DNA of 43,593 nucleotides from Gemmatimonadota bacterium (GTDB lineage: Bacteria > Latescibacterota > UBA2968 > UBA8231), in the NCBI GenBank assembly GCA_018672475.1, contig JABHFS010000050.1:1-43593 (forward strand), in the 5' to 3' direction. Shown here in pieces: positions 34,864 to 43,379 of the stretch. Position numbers and translations under genes: made by a program. Below the pieces are notes generated by a model. It ran no database searches and was not told where the DNA came from. It saw nothing but the letters and a program-made list of their open reading frames with translations. Within the stretch, counting starts at the first letter, position 1. Every line of letters begins with the position of its first letter.

Positions 34864-36792
34864 TTACAGCGTAAACCAATTCGACAGGCCACCAAAATAG
34901 TCGATAACCAGCCACAAACCCGCCGAGCCGAACGAGCCGAGCACCATACCGAGAAAAAGCGGCCGCAACAGCCGATAGCCCTTGGCCCCACCGTATTTCA
35001 GAATAATCGCCTTGCAAGTCCAGGCGAGAAAAACCGAAAACCAGATCTGACTGATCGGATAGGTCAAACCGAGGACTAGGCCTATGGGGTGAATCGGGAA
35101 ACCGACAAAACGCGCTTTGAGATAACTCAGCACGGCCATCACAAGACTGCCGATGCCGGTATAGGCCAGATGCCAACCGTAGATCTCCTGCGGGTTGTTG
35201 ATATTGTGCGCGATCCAGTTGCCGGTCAGTTGCGTCAGACCGCCAAAACCCCAGCCGCCGAGATTGATACCGCCGTACTTATAGGCAATCGTGGTGATCG
35301 CCCATGCGGCCGCAATCAAAGTGACCGCTATCGTCGCGGCGATGGCCCAAAACAGCCGTCGAGTTTCCAGCCGCGTGACCTCCGCGATTTTGAGGCCCGT
35401 CGCCGCCGATGCCATAACGAAGGTGCGCAGGTCGGCGGTCCAGGGAAAGTTCATGCCCAGCGCCGTCAATCCACCCGCCCCGAGCGCTGTCGGTCCGAGT
35501 GCAGTGACCATAAACACCGGCGGAGCCACCGGGGACACGCCATAGGCTAGGCCGGCCTGGGAGACGATACGCGCCAGGCCGACAAAGGTGACTAGGCAGA
35601 GCAAATAATAAAAGAGCGCTATCCCCAACCCCAACCCGGTCTCCGCCAACCACAACACGGCGAATATCGAACCAAAGATAAAACCCAGCACCGCGGTCCG
35701 ATACGAGAGCAATTCCTCGCTGTCGTCGATCGTCGCATCGCCCTTGAACGCCTTGCGCAACACGTCGCGGATGTGCTCGCGCGCGGCCCACAAGCTGGAA
35801 AAAACCATGAAAAACATCGCCCCCTGCGCCAAATGCGCGACGCTGGCCGAAGCGGGCATCGAGTAGGGTTGCGGCGGCCCAATGCTCCATCCGAACAAAT
35901 GCTCGACGCCGGTATGTACATAGGCGAGAAAGGCGAAAAACCACACACCGAACGAAACATCGAGACTGAGCAGATACGATAGACCAATCACTTCGAAGCG
36001 CGGGCGCAAGTTCAGGCGCACGGCTTCGCGCAGAAAACTCAGCGGCGTATTGAGCTGGATAAAGGGGAAGAAATTGAAATAGGTATGCAGGCCGTTGACG
36101 GCGTAGATTAAAAACGGGATCAGAAAACCGACCCAGGTCAGATAGTTGCGCAAAAAAGGCGGCAACAGGTGCCCCCGCTCCTCTTGCAGCAATTCTAGCG
36201 GCAAGGTAGAAAGCGGGAAGAGCAAGCGTTCGTGCTCCATCCACTGCTTGCGCAAAACGACCAACATACAAAGCGTAACAAAATAAATACTGACAATAAA
36301 AAAAGCCCAAGCCAGCATCGGCTTGTTCCACAGCCCCCAGGGCACCGCTTCACCGCGCTGAGCGCCCTCGAAAAGCTTCCAGATCGCCGCGCGGTCCTGG
36401 ACCACCAACCAGGTTTTGATGTGCGGGTGGATAATACTGACCCAGTCGTTTTCCGGCGTGGCGTAGTAAAACAAGCCTCCTAAAAACGGGATCAGGTTCA
36501 TAACGAAACCCCAGGAGGGAATCGCCGAGGCCACGATCATCATTATATAGACCGTGGCCAACTCGCCGCTACGCAAACGCGAACCGGTGAGCAACTGCGT
36601 GAGCGGGTTGATCAACAGAGTGAAGATGAAAAACAGGAAGATCGCCGCGCCGGTAGAATAATCGGCAGCCATTGCCGACCCGCGTATCACCAATACGCCA
36701 TAGGATTCACCGAAAGAGATGGCGGTGGCGCAGAGTAGACCGACAAAGACCGCCCTCTTGGAAACGCCGTATTGTGGTTTCTCTTCGGTCAA
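34864..36792 (-). CDS. DUF6785-family polytopic membrane protein (oligopeptide-transporter-like)
   Basis: 642 aa with about 12-14 hydrophobic helices spread from residue 14 to the C-terminus. It matches the DUF6784/DUF6785 proteins of Poribacteria, Lentisphaerae and Planctomycetes: LLINPLTQLLTGSRLRSGELATVYIM, IPFLGGLFYYATPEND, WMEHERLLFPLSTLPLELLQ and a conserved tail. The fold resembles OPT-type transporters. It starts at TTG 36792 beside AAGGGCGGA. Its place before PhyH, sugar-acid dehydratase and isomerase suggests it imports their substrate (inference). Function is not experimentally established for the family. Confidence 0.85.
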   Translation of the reverse strand: MTEEKPQYGVSKRAVFVGLLCATAISFGESYGVLVIRGSAMAADYSTGAAIFLFFIFTLLINPLTQLLTGSRLRSGELATVYIMMIVASAIPSWGFVMNLIPFLGGLFYYATPENDWVSIIHPHIKTWLVVQDRAAIWKLFEGAQRGEAVPWGLWNKPMLAWAFFIVSIYFVTLCMLVVLRKQWMEHERLLFPLSTLPLELLQEERGHLLPPFLRNYLTWVGFLIPFLIYAVNGLHTYFNFFPFIQLNTPLSFLREAVRLNLRPRFEVIGLSYLLSLDVSFGVWFFAFLAYVHTGVEHLFGWSIGPPQPYSMPASASVAHLAQGAMFFMVFSSLWAAREHIRDVLRKAFKGDATIDDSEELLSYRTAVLGFIFGSIFAVLWLAETGLGLGIALFYYLLCLVTFVGLARIVSQAGLAYGVSPVAPPVFMVTALGPTALGAGGLTALGMNFPWTADLRTFVMASAATGLKIAEVTRLETRRLFWAIAATIAVTLIAAAWAITTIAYKYGGINLGGWGFGGLTQLTGNWIAHNINNPQEIYGWHLAYTGIGSLVMAVLSYLKARFVGFPIHPIGLVLGLTYPISQIWFSVFLAWTCKAIILKYGGAKGYRLLRPLFLGMVLGSFGSAGLWLVIDYFGGLSNWFTL

Positions 36793-36887
36793 GTCCGCCC
36801 TTGCCGATAGCCTAACGTGAATGCCCTAATAAAGGTAGGTCGCCGAGCAATTATATCGCGGTACTTATCTTATAGCAATGTTTATAT

Positions 36888-36902
36888 CTCTTTATTAAAG
36901 AG
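36888..36902. promoter_or_regulatory. Palindromic operator-like site upstream of the DUF6785 gene
   Basis: CTCTTTATTAAAGAG is a perfect 7-bp inverted repeat around one central base. It lies in an AT-rich 242-bp gap, about 100 bp before the DUF6785 start. Size and symmetry fit the site of a dimeric regulator. It could be chance in AT-rich DNA. Confidence 0.35.
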
Positions 36903-37034
36903 AAAATAATCAGCAATTGGTACTTGAAAAAAGAAAGACTATCTATATCACATAGGGCCAAGCCTACCGGCGGCAGTGACGTGCTTAGGCCAATTATCTC
37001 TCATAATACTCCTTCTGTTCACACGTCGCCGACA

Positions 37035-38393
37035 TCAGCGCGAATAAGGGACATACCCCTGCTCGGTAACCTCATACCCCCATTTATCGAGATAGTACTC
37101 CTTCTCCCGAAACGGGTCGTCGATCTTCGCCAACTGCCGCGCCAACTGCCGTGCCAATTCTTTCCTGATATCCGCCGCCTCAGCGCACTCCGCCAAATTA
37201 TTCAACTGATATGGATCATCCACGTCGTCAAAAAGATAATAGACCTCTTCGCTCGTGTGCACGAAGGTGTGCCGGCTCGTGCGAAGGGCGCGATAAGCCG
37301 GGTCTCGGTGGTTGTCGCTAAAGGGCGAGACGCTCATATACAGCGCGACATGGTCCTCTATCTCCACTTGTTCGCGCACGCACGCCGACAAATCAGTCCC
37401 CTCCACCGCATCCGGAATATTCACACCGCACAAGCTCAATAACGTCGGCATAACATCTACCGTGCCCAAAGGTGTCATCACCCTGTGGTTTTGCAACCCG
37501 GCCGTCATCGGCGGATAGCGCAATAAATAAGGCACGCGACACGACTCGTCCCAAAAGATCTGCTTCTTAAACGGCCGATGCCGGTGCGATCCCATCATTT
37601 CCCCGTGATCCGAAGCAAAAATAAGTATCGTATCTTCCTGCAAGCCATTCGCCTCCAGGACCTCGACCACATCCCCGACACACCGGTCCAACGCGGCAAT
37701 ATGCGCATAATAACCAGCGGCTTCTTTGCGCGTAAACTGCTCAAACTCAGCGTCGTCAAAAACGACATTCGGCGCAAAGCTGACCGCTTCAGGCGAAAAA
37801 GCCTGCTGCAACTCTGTTGGTGCGTTATCGTGCGGAAAATGCGGTGGGCCCAAGGACAGGACCAAGAAAAATGGGTCGTCGCCGTGCTGCTTTATATACT
37901 CGCACGCGTCCTGCGTCTGCGCATAGGCGTCATAGCCTGGCCACGTCTTGATCTGTTTATCGTCGCCGTCGTAATATTCGCTGTGCTGATAGTCGTGTGT
38001 GCACTCCAACACTTTCCAATAATCAAAACCCTGCCGCCGCTCCTGCGGTATAGAACTGGCCCGACCGTGCCCGTCCACATGCCATTTGCCGATATAGGCC
38101 GTAGCGTACCCGCCCGCCTTGAACGCCTTGCCGATGCTTTCTTCGTCGGGTGACAACGGAACATCGTTCATAAACATGCCCGTCGTCGTCGGAAAACGCC
38201 CGGTCAACAAAGCTGCCCGCGCCGGGGTGCACACCGGCGACGTACCAATGGCATTCGCAAAATTCACCGACTCGGCGGCCAAGCGGTCGATATGCGGCGT
38301 AATGGCATTCGTATCGCCATTATACCCCGTCGCTTTCGCACGCCATTGATCGGTTAAAATGTAGACCACATTGGGTTTGTCTTTATGGGGCAT
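37035..38393 (-). CDS. Type I sulfatase (formylglycine-dependent)
   Basis: 452 aa from ATG 38393 (GAGGAG six bases before; the GTG one codon upstream is less likely). The maturation motif is CTPAR at residues 55-59, with cysteine rather than serine, so it needs formylglycine-generating enzyme, which is not in this window. Metal-site motifs include NVVYILTDQWR, SLGPPHFPHD and FASDHGEMMGSHR. There is no signal peptide, so it acts in the cytoplasm on imported sulfated sugars or sulfate esters. It lies 99 bp after the GH32/43-like gene, which supports a role in sulfated glycan or glycoside use. Confidence 0.9.
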   Translation of the reverse strand: MPHKDKPNVVYILTDQWRAKATGYNGDTNAITPHIDRLAAESVNFANAIGTSPVCTPARAALLTGRFPTTTGMFMNDVPLSPDEESIGKAFKAGGYATAYIGKWHVDGHGRASSIPQERRQGFDYWKVLECTHDYQHSEYYDGDDKQIKTWPGYDAYAQTQDACEYIKQHGDDPFFLVLSLGPPHFPHDNAPTELQQAFSPEAVSFAPNVVFDDAEFEQFTRKEAAGYYAHIAALDRCVGDVVEVLEANGLQEDTILIFASDHGEMMGSHRHRPFKKQIFWDESCRVPYLLRYPPMTAGLQNHRVMTPLGTVDVMPTLLSLCGVNIPDAVEGTDLSACVREQVEIEDHVALYMSVSPFSDNHRDPAYRALRTSRHTFVHTSEEVYYLFDDVDDPYQLNNLAECAEAADIRKELARQLARQLAKIDDPFREKEYYLDKWGYEVTEQGYVPYSR

Positions 38394-38492
38394 CACCTGC
38401 TCCTCTATTTATTTTTTTGCTCGAATCAAACGGACATTTTGCCACCGTGCGAATATACTCCTGACCAAGGTGTGCAAACGCACGGTTGACTT

Positions 38493-39902
38493 TCAATTCT
38501 TCATCGCAAAAGAATAGAGCGTCGCATTGCTCAAATAAAACTTGAGCCGAACCCGCCGTCCGCCTAACGCGCCCATAGTCCGCCCCTCTTTCCACTGCAT
38601 CCGCTGCCGCAGCGAATCGCCGCTGAACACCACGCTCGACGCTCTATCGTACCCCTCCACCACCTCCCCGCCCTCCGACAGCACTTCCACCTGTATCGCA
38701 CCATCGGCGCTCGAAACATTGACTTCCAGCGCGTCTCCTTCCCACGCCAACGGACGCGTCAACAGCAAGCCACCCTCGCCCTGCGGCGTCGAACGCCCGA
38801 TCAAACGGTCCAACTTGCTCACCGCGAGACCCACGCCATAGGTATTCGAAAAATCAGTATGTGTCGCCTTGTAACCCGTATAATAAAACCACAGCGCATC
38901 GCCCACCAAGACCGGCCGATTGACGATGATCATACCCGAATCGAAATCCGCTCCCTGCCCGTGCTGCAGGCCCAAACCTAAAAATAAATCGCGCGTCGGC
39001 AGGCGGTCCCAACGTATGCCGTCGCGACTGAAGGCCAGTTGAATCTCTATCGTCGCTTTGCTCTCGGAATAGTACATCTGCAGCAAGCCAAAATAATAAC
39101 CTTCGTATTTAAACACCGGCATGCCATACAACTCGACCGGATCCAATTCGTCCGGCACCAGCACCATTTGCGGGTCGCTCCATTCGCACAGATCGCGACT
39201 TTCGGTCCTGGCGATTCGCCGTTTCCAATGCCCCGCGTAAACACGCGGCCGCAAATAATAGGCGTATTTGCCGATGTCTCTATCCCAGAACACGCTATTG
39301 GTGGTATCACTCTCCCCATCGATCACCGGATTGCCTGCAAACGGTTCCCAGTGTATGCCGTCGGCCGAATAGGCCATGCACACTCCTGACCGCCCAGACC
39401 ACTCGCCATCGATGCCACCGGCTTGCGCAACAGCCTCGCGCGTTGGCATATCAAACACATCGGTATATAACATCTTATAGCGCCTAGCCGGGTCCTCCTC
39501 GTCCATCTCCTTGAGCACGGTGCCAATGGTAGCCCACCACTCGCCCTGTATGACCAAGTTGTTCTTTGTCGAGCCCTCGTATTCGATAATGCCCAGTTCG
39601 GGTTTGTCCCAACTCAAGCCATCCTTTGATTCGGCATAACAAATCCAATAGGTGTAACAGTGGTCCTCCTCGTTTCTCCAGGCGACGTAGTTAAAAACGT
39701 TATACCACATCTTAAAAATCTGTTCCTGCTCGTCGAATAGCGTATATCCCCCACCCACCCCCTTGTCCTCCCACGGCCGGTCAGCCACCATCAACGGGTT
39801 ATCTACATGCTTGGCCGGTCGGACGACTTCGCGCCGCACATTCCATATATCCTCTACGATGCGGTCATCGACTAATAAATATTTGCCGGTATTTATGTCC
39901 AT
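38493..39902 (-). CDS. Five-bladed-propeller glycosidase-like protein (GH32/43-like)
   Basis: 469 aa from ATG 39902, where GGAG lies ten bases before; the frame stays open upstream to 40277 but only as an antisense shadow of the preceding coding region. The start overlaps the preceding stop by 10 nt. Recurrent SKDGLSWDKP, SADGIHWEP and SRDGIRWDRLP are glycosidase-propeller repeats, and LLVDDRIVE near the N-terminus is typical of a family common in uncultured bacteria. I cannot assign the catalytic acid triad, so glycosidase activity is a guess. No signal peptide. It precedes the sulfatase. Confidence 0.82.
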   Translation of the reverse strand: MDINTGKYLLVDDRIVEDIWNVRREVVRPAKHVDNPLMVADRPWEDKGVGGGYTLFDEQEQIFKMWYNVFNYVAWRNEEDHCYTYWICYAESKDGLSWDKPELGIIEYEGSTKNNLVIQGEWWATIGTVLKEMDEEDPARRYKMLYTDVFDMPTREAVAQAGGIDGEWSGRSGVCMAYSADGIHWEPFAGNPVIDGESDTTNSVFWDRDIGKYAYYLRPRVYAGHWKRRIARTESRDLCEWSDPQMVLVPDELDPVELYGMPVFKYEGYYFGLLQMYYSESKATIEIQLAFSRDGIRWDRLPTRDLFLGLGLQHGQGADFDSGMIIVNRPVLVGDALWFYYTGYKATHTDFSNTYGVGLAVSKLDRLIGRSTPQGEGGLLLTRPLAWEGDALEVNVSSADGAIQVEVLSEGGEVVEGYDRASSVVFSGDSLRQRMQWKEGRTMGALGGRRVRLKFYLSNATLYSFAMKN

Positions 39903-41083
39903 TGAAATTTCTCCATTTTCACATTCATAGCGCCCACCACAGCCCAGTAAATTGCCGCCTGCGCAATACCCGAAGCGGGCAAAATATCGATATCGTAGTT
40001 GGGCACCGCTACCAGAGCATCGCCATAGGGCCACCAGGGGCGAATAATAAAGTCGGGCACCGGTCCGCCACCCGTCGGCGGACCAGTAATTGCCTCGACG
40101 ATGCGCACTGCTCGCTGGCGTGCGAGTGCATAGGCCTCGCTTGGTCGGTTGTAATATCCGAGAAAAAACAACAAATCGCCCGCTGCTAACTCGGCCTCCA
40201 GCTCGGCGATCGCAGGCGTCTCTCCGTGGACTTGCGAAAGTTTGTGCATCAAACACCGGTCCCCGGGCGCGCCCCACTGATGCACCGGAAAATGAGAAAT
40301 GAGAAAGGCATGGATCCTGCCCCCCTGCGCAAGAGTGGCGATCCCCGCCTGAACGACTTGCTCTATGGTCTCCGTTTCCCGACTAGCCAGAGCACGTACA
40401 ACATCGCCCAACCGATCCAGATATATTCCGCCCAATGCGCCTGGAGTAATCGCAGGCACATCGTGTTCTGTTTCAAAGCGTGCTGTTGCCCGACGCTCGT
40501 TGCGCGGACGGGCACCGGGGATCAGCACGCTTTGGTACAAGGCAGGCATATGGCCCCGACGGGTACAAGCGGCCACAAGTTCGCCGGTAAAGGTCCACAG
40601 CAAGACCAGGTTCTGCAGAGAGACCAAAGGGTAGGACGCCCCATCGAAAGCGCTTAACACATCGGTAGGCAATGAGGATCTGCTCGGCAGAAACGCATCC
40701 GGCGAAGCTATATCGTGCAACTCCGGCCCCAGCCCCACGACATAGGCCCCGCTGCCCGTCAAGCGGCGCAATAAAGCGCGCTCGGCTTCGGGCTCAGCAT
40801 TGCACCAGCCGAGTAACACAGCATCCCCCATCCCTGGACCTTCCCCGTTCGGCCCGCATTCCTCAAGCAGCATCAACCCCCCCGAACGCACAAAACCTTC
40901 CGAGACAAAATCCGGTCTACTACTGGCGATGAATAGCCGACCTCCCGCAAGCAGCAGATCGGCCACCTTTTCACTGATACCGGCTATACTCGACAAGGCG
41001 CCTCGCGTTTCTTCCACGCCGGCTAAGAGCGCGGTAAAGAAACTAGCGCTGAAAAGCGCTGGGGTAGTCATTGAAGAAGTCAT
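39893..41083 (-). CDS. SIS-domain-like tandem protein, function unknown
   Basis: 396 aa from ATG 41083; a TTG at 41122 and an ATG at 41071 are alternatives and none has a strong ribosome site. Rossmann-like patterns appear twice: FFTALLAGVEETRGALSSIA then LLLAGGRLFIASSRPD in the first half, and VVQAGIATLAQGGRIHAFLISH then LAAGDLLFFLGYYN in the second. The layout suggests a double sugar-isomerase (SIS) or phosphosugar-binding fold. A late GIAQAAIYWAVVGAM also recurs in such proteins. It overlaps the GH32/43-like gene by 10 nt and is probably translationally coupled to it. Confidence 0.65.
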   Translation of the reverse strand: MTSSMTTPALFSASFFTALLAGVEETRGALSSIAGISEKVADLLLAGGRLFIASSRPDFVSEGFVRSGGLMLLEECGPNGEGPGMGDAVLLGWCNAEPEAERALLRRLTGSGAYVVGLGPELHDIASPDAFLPSRSSLPTDVLSAFDGASYPLVSLQNLVLLWTFTGELVAACTRRGHMPALYQSVLIPGARPRNERRATARFETEHDVPAITPGALGGIYLDRLGDVVRALASRETETIEQVVQAGIATLAQGGRIHAFLISHFPVHQWGAPGDRCLMHKLSQVHGETPAIAELEAELAAGDLLFFLGYYNRPSEAYALARQRAVRIVEAITGPPTGGGPVPDFIIRPWWPYGDALVAVPNYDIDILPASGIAQAAIYWAVVGAMNVKMEKFQWT

Positions 41084-41202
41084 ATCGCACCAATGGTCGA
41101 ACAGCCCGCGGCCATTCAGCAAGTATCGCGCAAAACAAGGATACAGATCGTTCGTTCTAAGTTAACCAGGGCTAGCGCGTCAAACGCTGCGCGCTTGCCT
41201 CG

Positions 41203-42294
41203 TCATTCCCACGGCACCGCCCCCAGCAACCGCTTGCCCAACTCCGTAAGTTCCGCCGGTCCGGTAGCCTGCTCCCACCGCTGCCACCTAACTTCGCGCT
41301 CATCCTCCGACAATGGAGCGCGCCACCGCTCACCGCGCTTCTGCCATGCATCCACAGACCCCGCACTTTGTTGCTTAAGTTTTTCAGGATCGTCAGGCAC
41401 CGGCCCCATCGTGACATACTGCGCGAACCGGGGCGTAGTGGAAAGATTGCGCGCATTCGAATGCGGCAGCAACCGATGCCAGATCACGATACTGCCCGCC
41501 TTCGCCGGAATCGTCCGAGCCTTAGCGAAATACCCCGCAAGCTCCGGATGCGTAGCCAACCAATGACCGTCATCCCCTTGCTCCAGGCTGCGATCCTCGG
41601 GCACTGTCGCCAACCACTCATTGAACTCGCGATGAAAACCGGGCACACAGCGAAAACCACCGCCATCCGCCAGCCTGTCGTTCAAATAGAGCACGCCCTG
41701 TGGACCGCACGGATAACCGTCGCCGTACTCTAACATGCTCGGCAGCCCTGCACCAGCCCACAAGCCCCCCGTCGGCTCACCTCGTTTTTTCCGCGCCACC
41801 GTCTCGGCATCCTGCATACCGCCGCCGTGCACATCCCAGTGCAACCCGCCGCCATTGTTGCGCGGATCGTCCGGGCCAAAATATGCCCCACCATCGCCCC
41901 ACGTCTGCACGGTCCCGTCCTCGGCGACAATTTCTCGAAAAGGAAGCTTCATATGCACAACGTCCATACTGACGGAGAGCTGCTGTGTGCCGTGAATTTC
42001 AGAGAAGACCTGGTGCAAGCGCGGACTCTGCCGGGTATCCCAAAGCGCCTGTGACTGGTTCAGATTGACAAAGCCGCCGCGGTCCGCCGCCAAGACCTTA
42101 GCATAGTGATCTTCGACAGGGGCCGCCGGATCGAGACCGAGATAACGCATGATATCGAGCCTGGCCGCCTCGCAGACCTCCTGTGGGACCACATCGGGCA
42201 CGACCAAGTAGCCGTGCTCTTGCCAAAACGCGTGGTCGCCGGCGGAGAGTATCGGCGTATGGGAATCTGAGGCCGCACTAGAATATTCGTTCAT
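41203..42294 (-). CDS. PhyH family 2-oxoglutarate oxygenase, HxD type, long form
   Basis: 363 aa. The iron site is H152-W-D154 in GGLHWDVHGGG and H278 in WHRLLPHSNARN, followed by R289. FRCVPGFHREF replaces the usual VPGSH signature. A 60-residue insert follows the HxD. An active oxygenase is expected. AAAGGATGA precedes the ATG. It lies 52 bp after the MDR dehydrogenase gene and 120 bp before the SIS-like gene, so it is part of the long minus-strand cluster. Its size and insert resemble the protein at 28509, but the motifs differ. Confidence 0.87.
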   Translation of the reverse strand: MNEYSSAASDSHTPILSAGDHAFWQEHGYLVVPDVVPQEVCEAARLDIMRYLGLDPAAPVEDHYAKVLAADRGGFVNLNQSQALWDTRQSPRLHQVFSEIHGTQQLSVSMDVVHMKLPFREIVAEDGTVQTWGDGGAYFGPDDPRNNGGGLHWDVHGGGMQDAETVARKKRGEPTGGLWAGAGLPSMLEYGDGYPCGPQGVLYLNDRLADGGGFRCVPGFHREFNEWLATVPEDRSLEQGDDGHWLATHPELAGYFAKARTIPAKAGSIVIWHRLLPHSNARNLSTTPRFAQYVTMGPVPDDPEKLKQQSAGSVDAWQKRGERWRAPLSEDEREVRWQRWEQATGPAELTELGKRLLGAVPWE

Positions 42295-42346
42295 ACTGCA
42301 TCATCCTTTGTTCTAAAACGGGGATCGGCGAGATAGAGTGTGGCTC

Positions 42347-43369
42347 TTATACTCCAGTCCAATCAAACACAGCGCTGTGATAAGTCTCCTTATCTTCCAG
42401 CAAACCTTTATATACCGCAGCCGCCTCGCTCGGCGGCACCAGGTGCGAACGCAAAGGCGCCACCGCTAGCTGACCTCGCGCCATCAGTTGCATGGCGTGC
42501 TGCATATTCTGTAAAACGCTGCCCTGCGCAAATTGAGCCGGCAATGTCGGGATCTCCCACTCCCAACCGCTGCGCACGTGCAGATACTTGCTAAAAATCG
42601 CTTGCAACAACTCCGACGCACTCATCGCCTGGCTGCTCTTCCACGGCACCCCGACCAGTACGATCTCGGCACCGGTATCAGCTAATTCCGTCGCGCTGCG
42701 CATCGCTTCGACCGCACCGCTGGTATCGACCACCAGCCTACAAGGCACATCACCCAGCGCCTCGCGCCAAAGATCGACAAGCCCATCCGGCGACGACGCC
42801 AAACGCAAACCACACGCCAGCGCCCGCTGTCGCCGATGCTCCTCTAAATCAACGCCCACCACCTCGTAGCCCGACGCCTGAAATACCTGCGCCGCCATCG
42901 CGCCGATAATCCCCAAGCCAAAAACCGCCACCCCATCACCAGGCCGCGCCCGAGTCGTGCGCAATGTCGTCATACTGACCGCGCAAAAACGCACATAGAC
43001 CGCATCCTCTGCCGCCACACCATCCGGCACTTTCACCACTGGCGTCTTACCCGTGTCGACCCGGTGATATTGTGCATGTCCGCACGGCGCGAATACCCGA
43101 TCCCCTTCGGACAGACCTTCGACTTGTGCGCCGCAGGCGATTACCCGCCCCACCGCCGCATAACCCGGGTGCGCCGGATAGGGCTCGCCCTGCCAATGAC
43201 CGATATCCTGGTTATTGCTCAGCAGCGCCAACTCGGTCCCGGAACTTATCGCCGAGAACTCGGTGCGCATCAGTATCTCAGTAGCTGTTGGCGCAGCATC
43301 GTCGAAATCGTATGCCTCTAGGTCTACCTGCATCCGGTCTAAAAAAATCACCCGCTGGCCGTTGATCAT
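42347..43369 (-). CDS. MDR-family dehydrogenase lacking the catalytic zinc cysteine
   Basis: 340 aa medium-chain dehydrogenase/reductase. The nucleotide motif is FGLGIIG followed by VVGVDLEEHRRQ; the acid after the Rossmann strand indicates NAD(H). The usual catalytic-zinc CGTD is ISSGTE here and the structural zinc cysteines are also missing, as in the ISSGTE subgroup related to bacteriochlorophyllide/threonine dehydrogenase-like proteins. The HPGYAAVGRV segment is conserved. It should oxidise or reduce a polyol or keto-sugar by a zinc-independent route. It lies 10 bp after the amidohydrolase and before the PhyH gene. Confidence 0.87.
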   Translation of the reverse strand: MINGQRVIFLDRMQVDLEAYDFDDAAPTATEILMRTEFSAISSGTELALLSNNQDIGHWQGEPYPAHPGYAAVGRVIACGAQVEGLSEGDRVFAPCGHAQYHRVDTGKTPVVKVPDGVAAEDAVYVRFCAVSMTTLRTTRARPGDGVAVFGLGIIGAMAAQVFQASGYEVVGVDLEEHRRQRALACGLRLASSPDGLVDLWREALGDVPCRLVVDTSGAVEAMRSATELADTGAEIVLVGVPWKSSQAMSASELLQAIFSKYLHVRSGWEWEIPTLPAQFAQGSVLQNMQHAMQLMARGQLAVAPLRSHLVPPSEAAAVYKGLLEDKETYHSAVFDWTGV

Positions 43370-43379
43370 AATATGCCCG

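Noticed and set aside
36950..37000. A tRNA or small RNA gene in the gap before the sulfatase
   Set aside because: There is a short imperfect stem (GGCCAAGC with GCTTAGGCC), but no cloverleaf, no T-loop and no CCA end.
38493..40277. A 594-aa form of the GH32/43-like protein
   Set aside because: The first 125 residues are antisense to the real upstream coding sequence, Arg/Cys-rich and without family match; ATG 39902 has a ribosome site.
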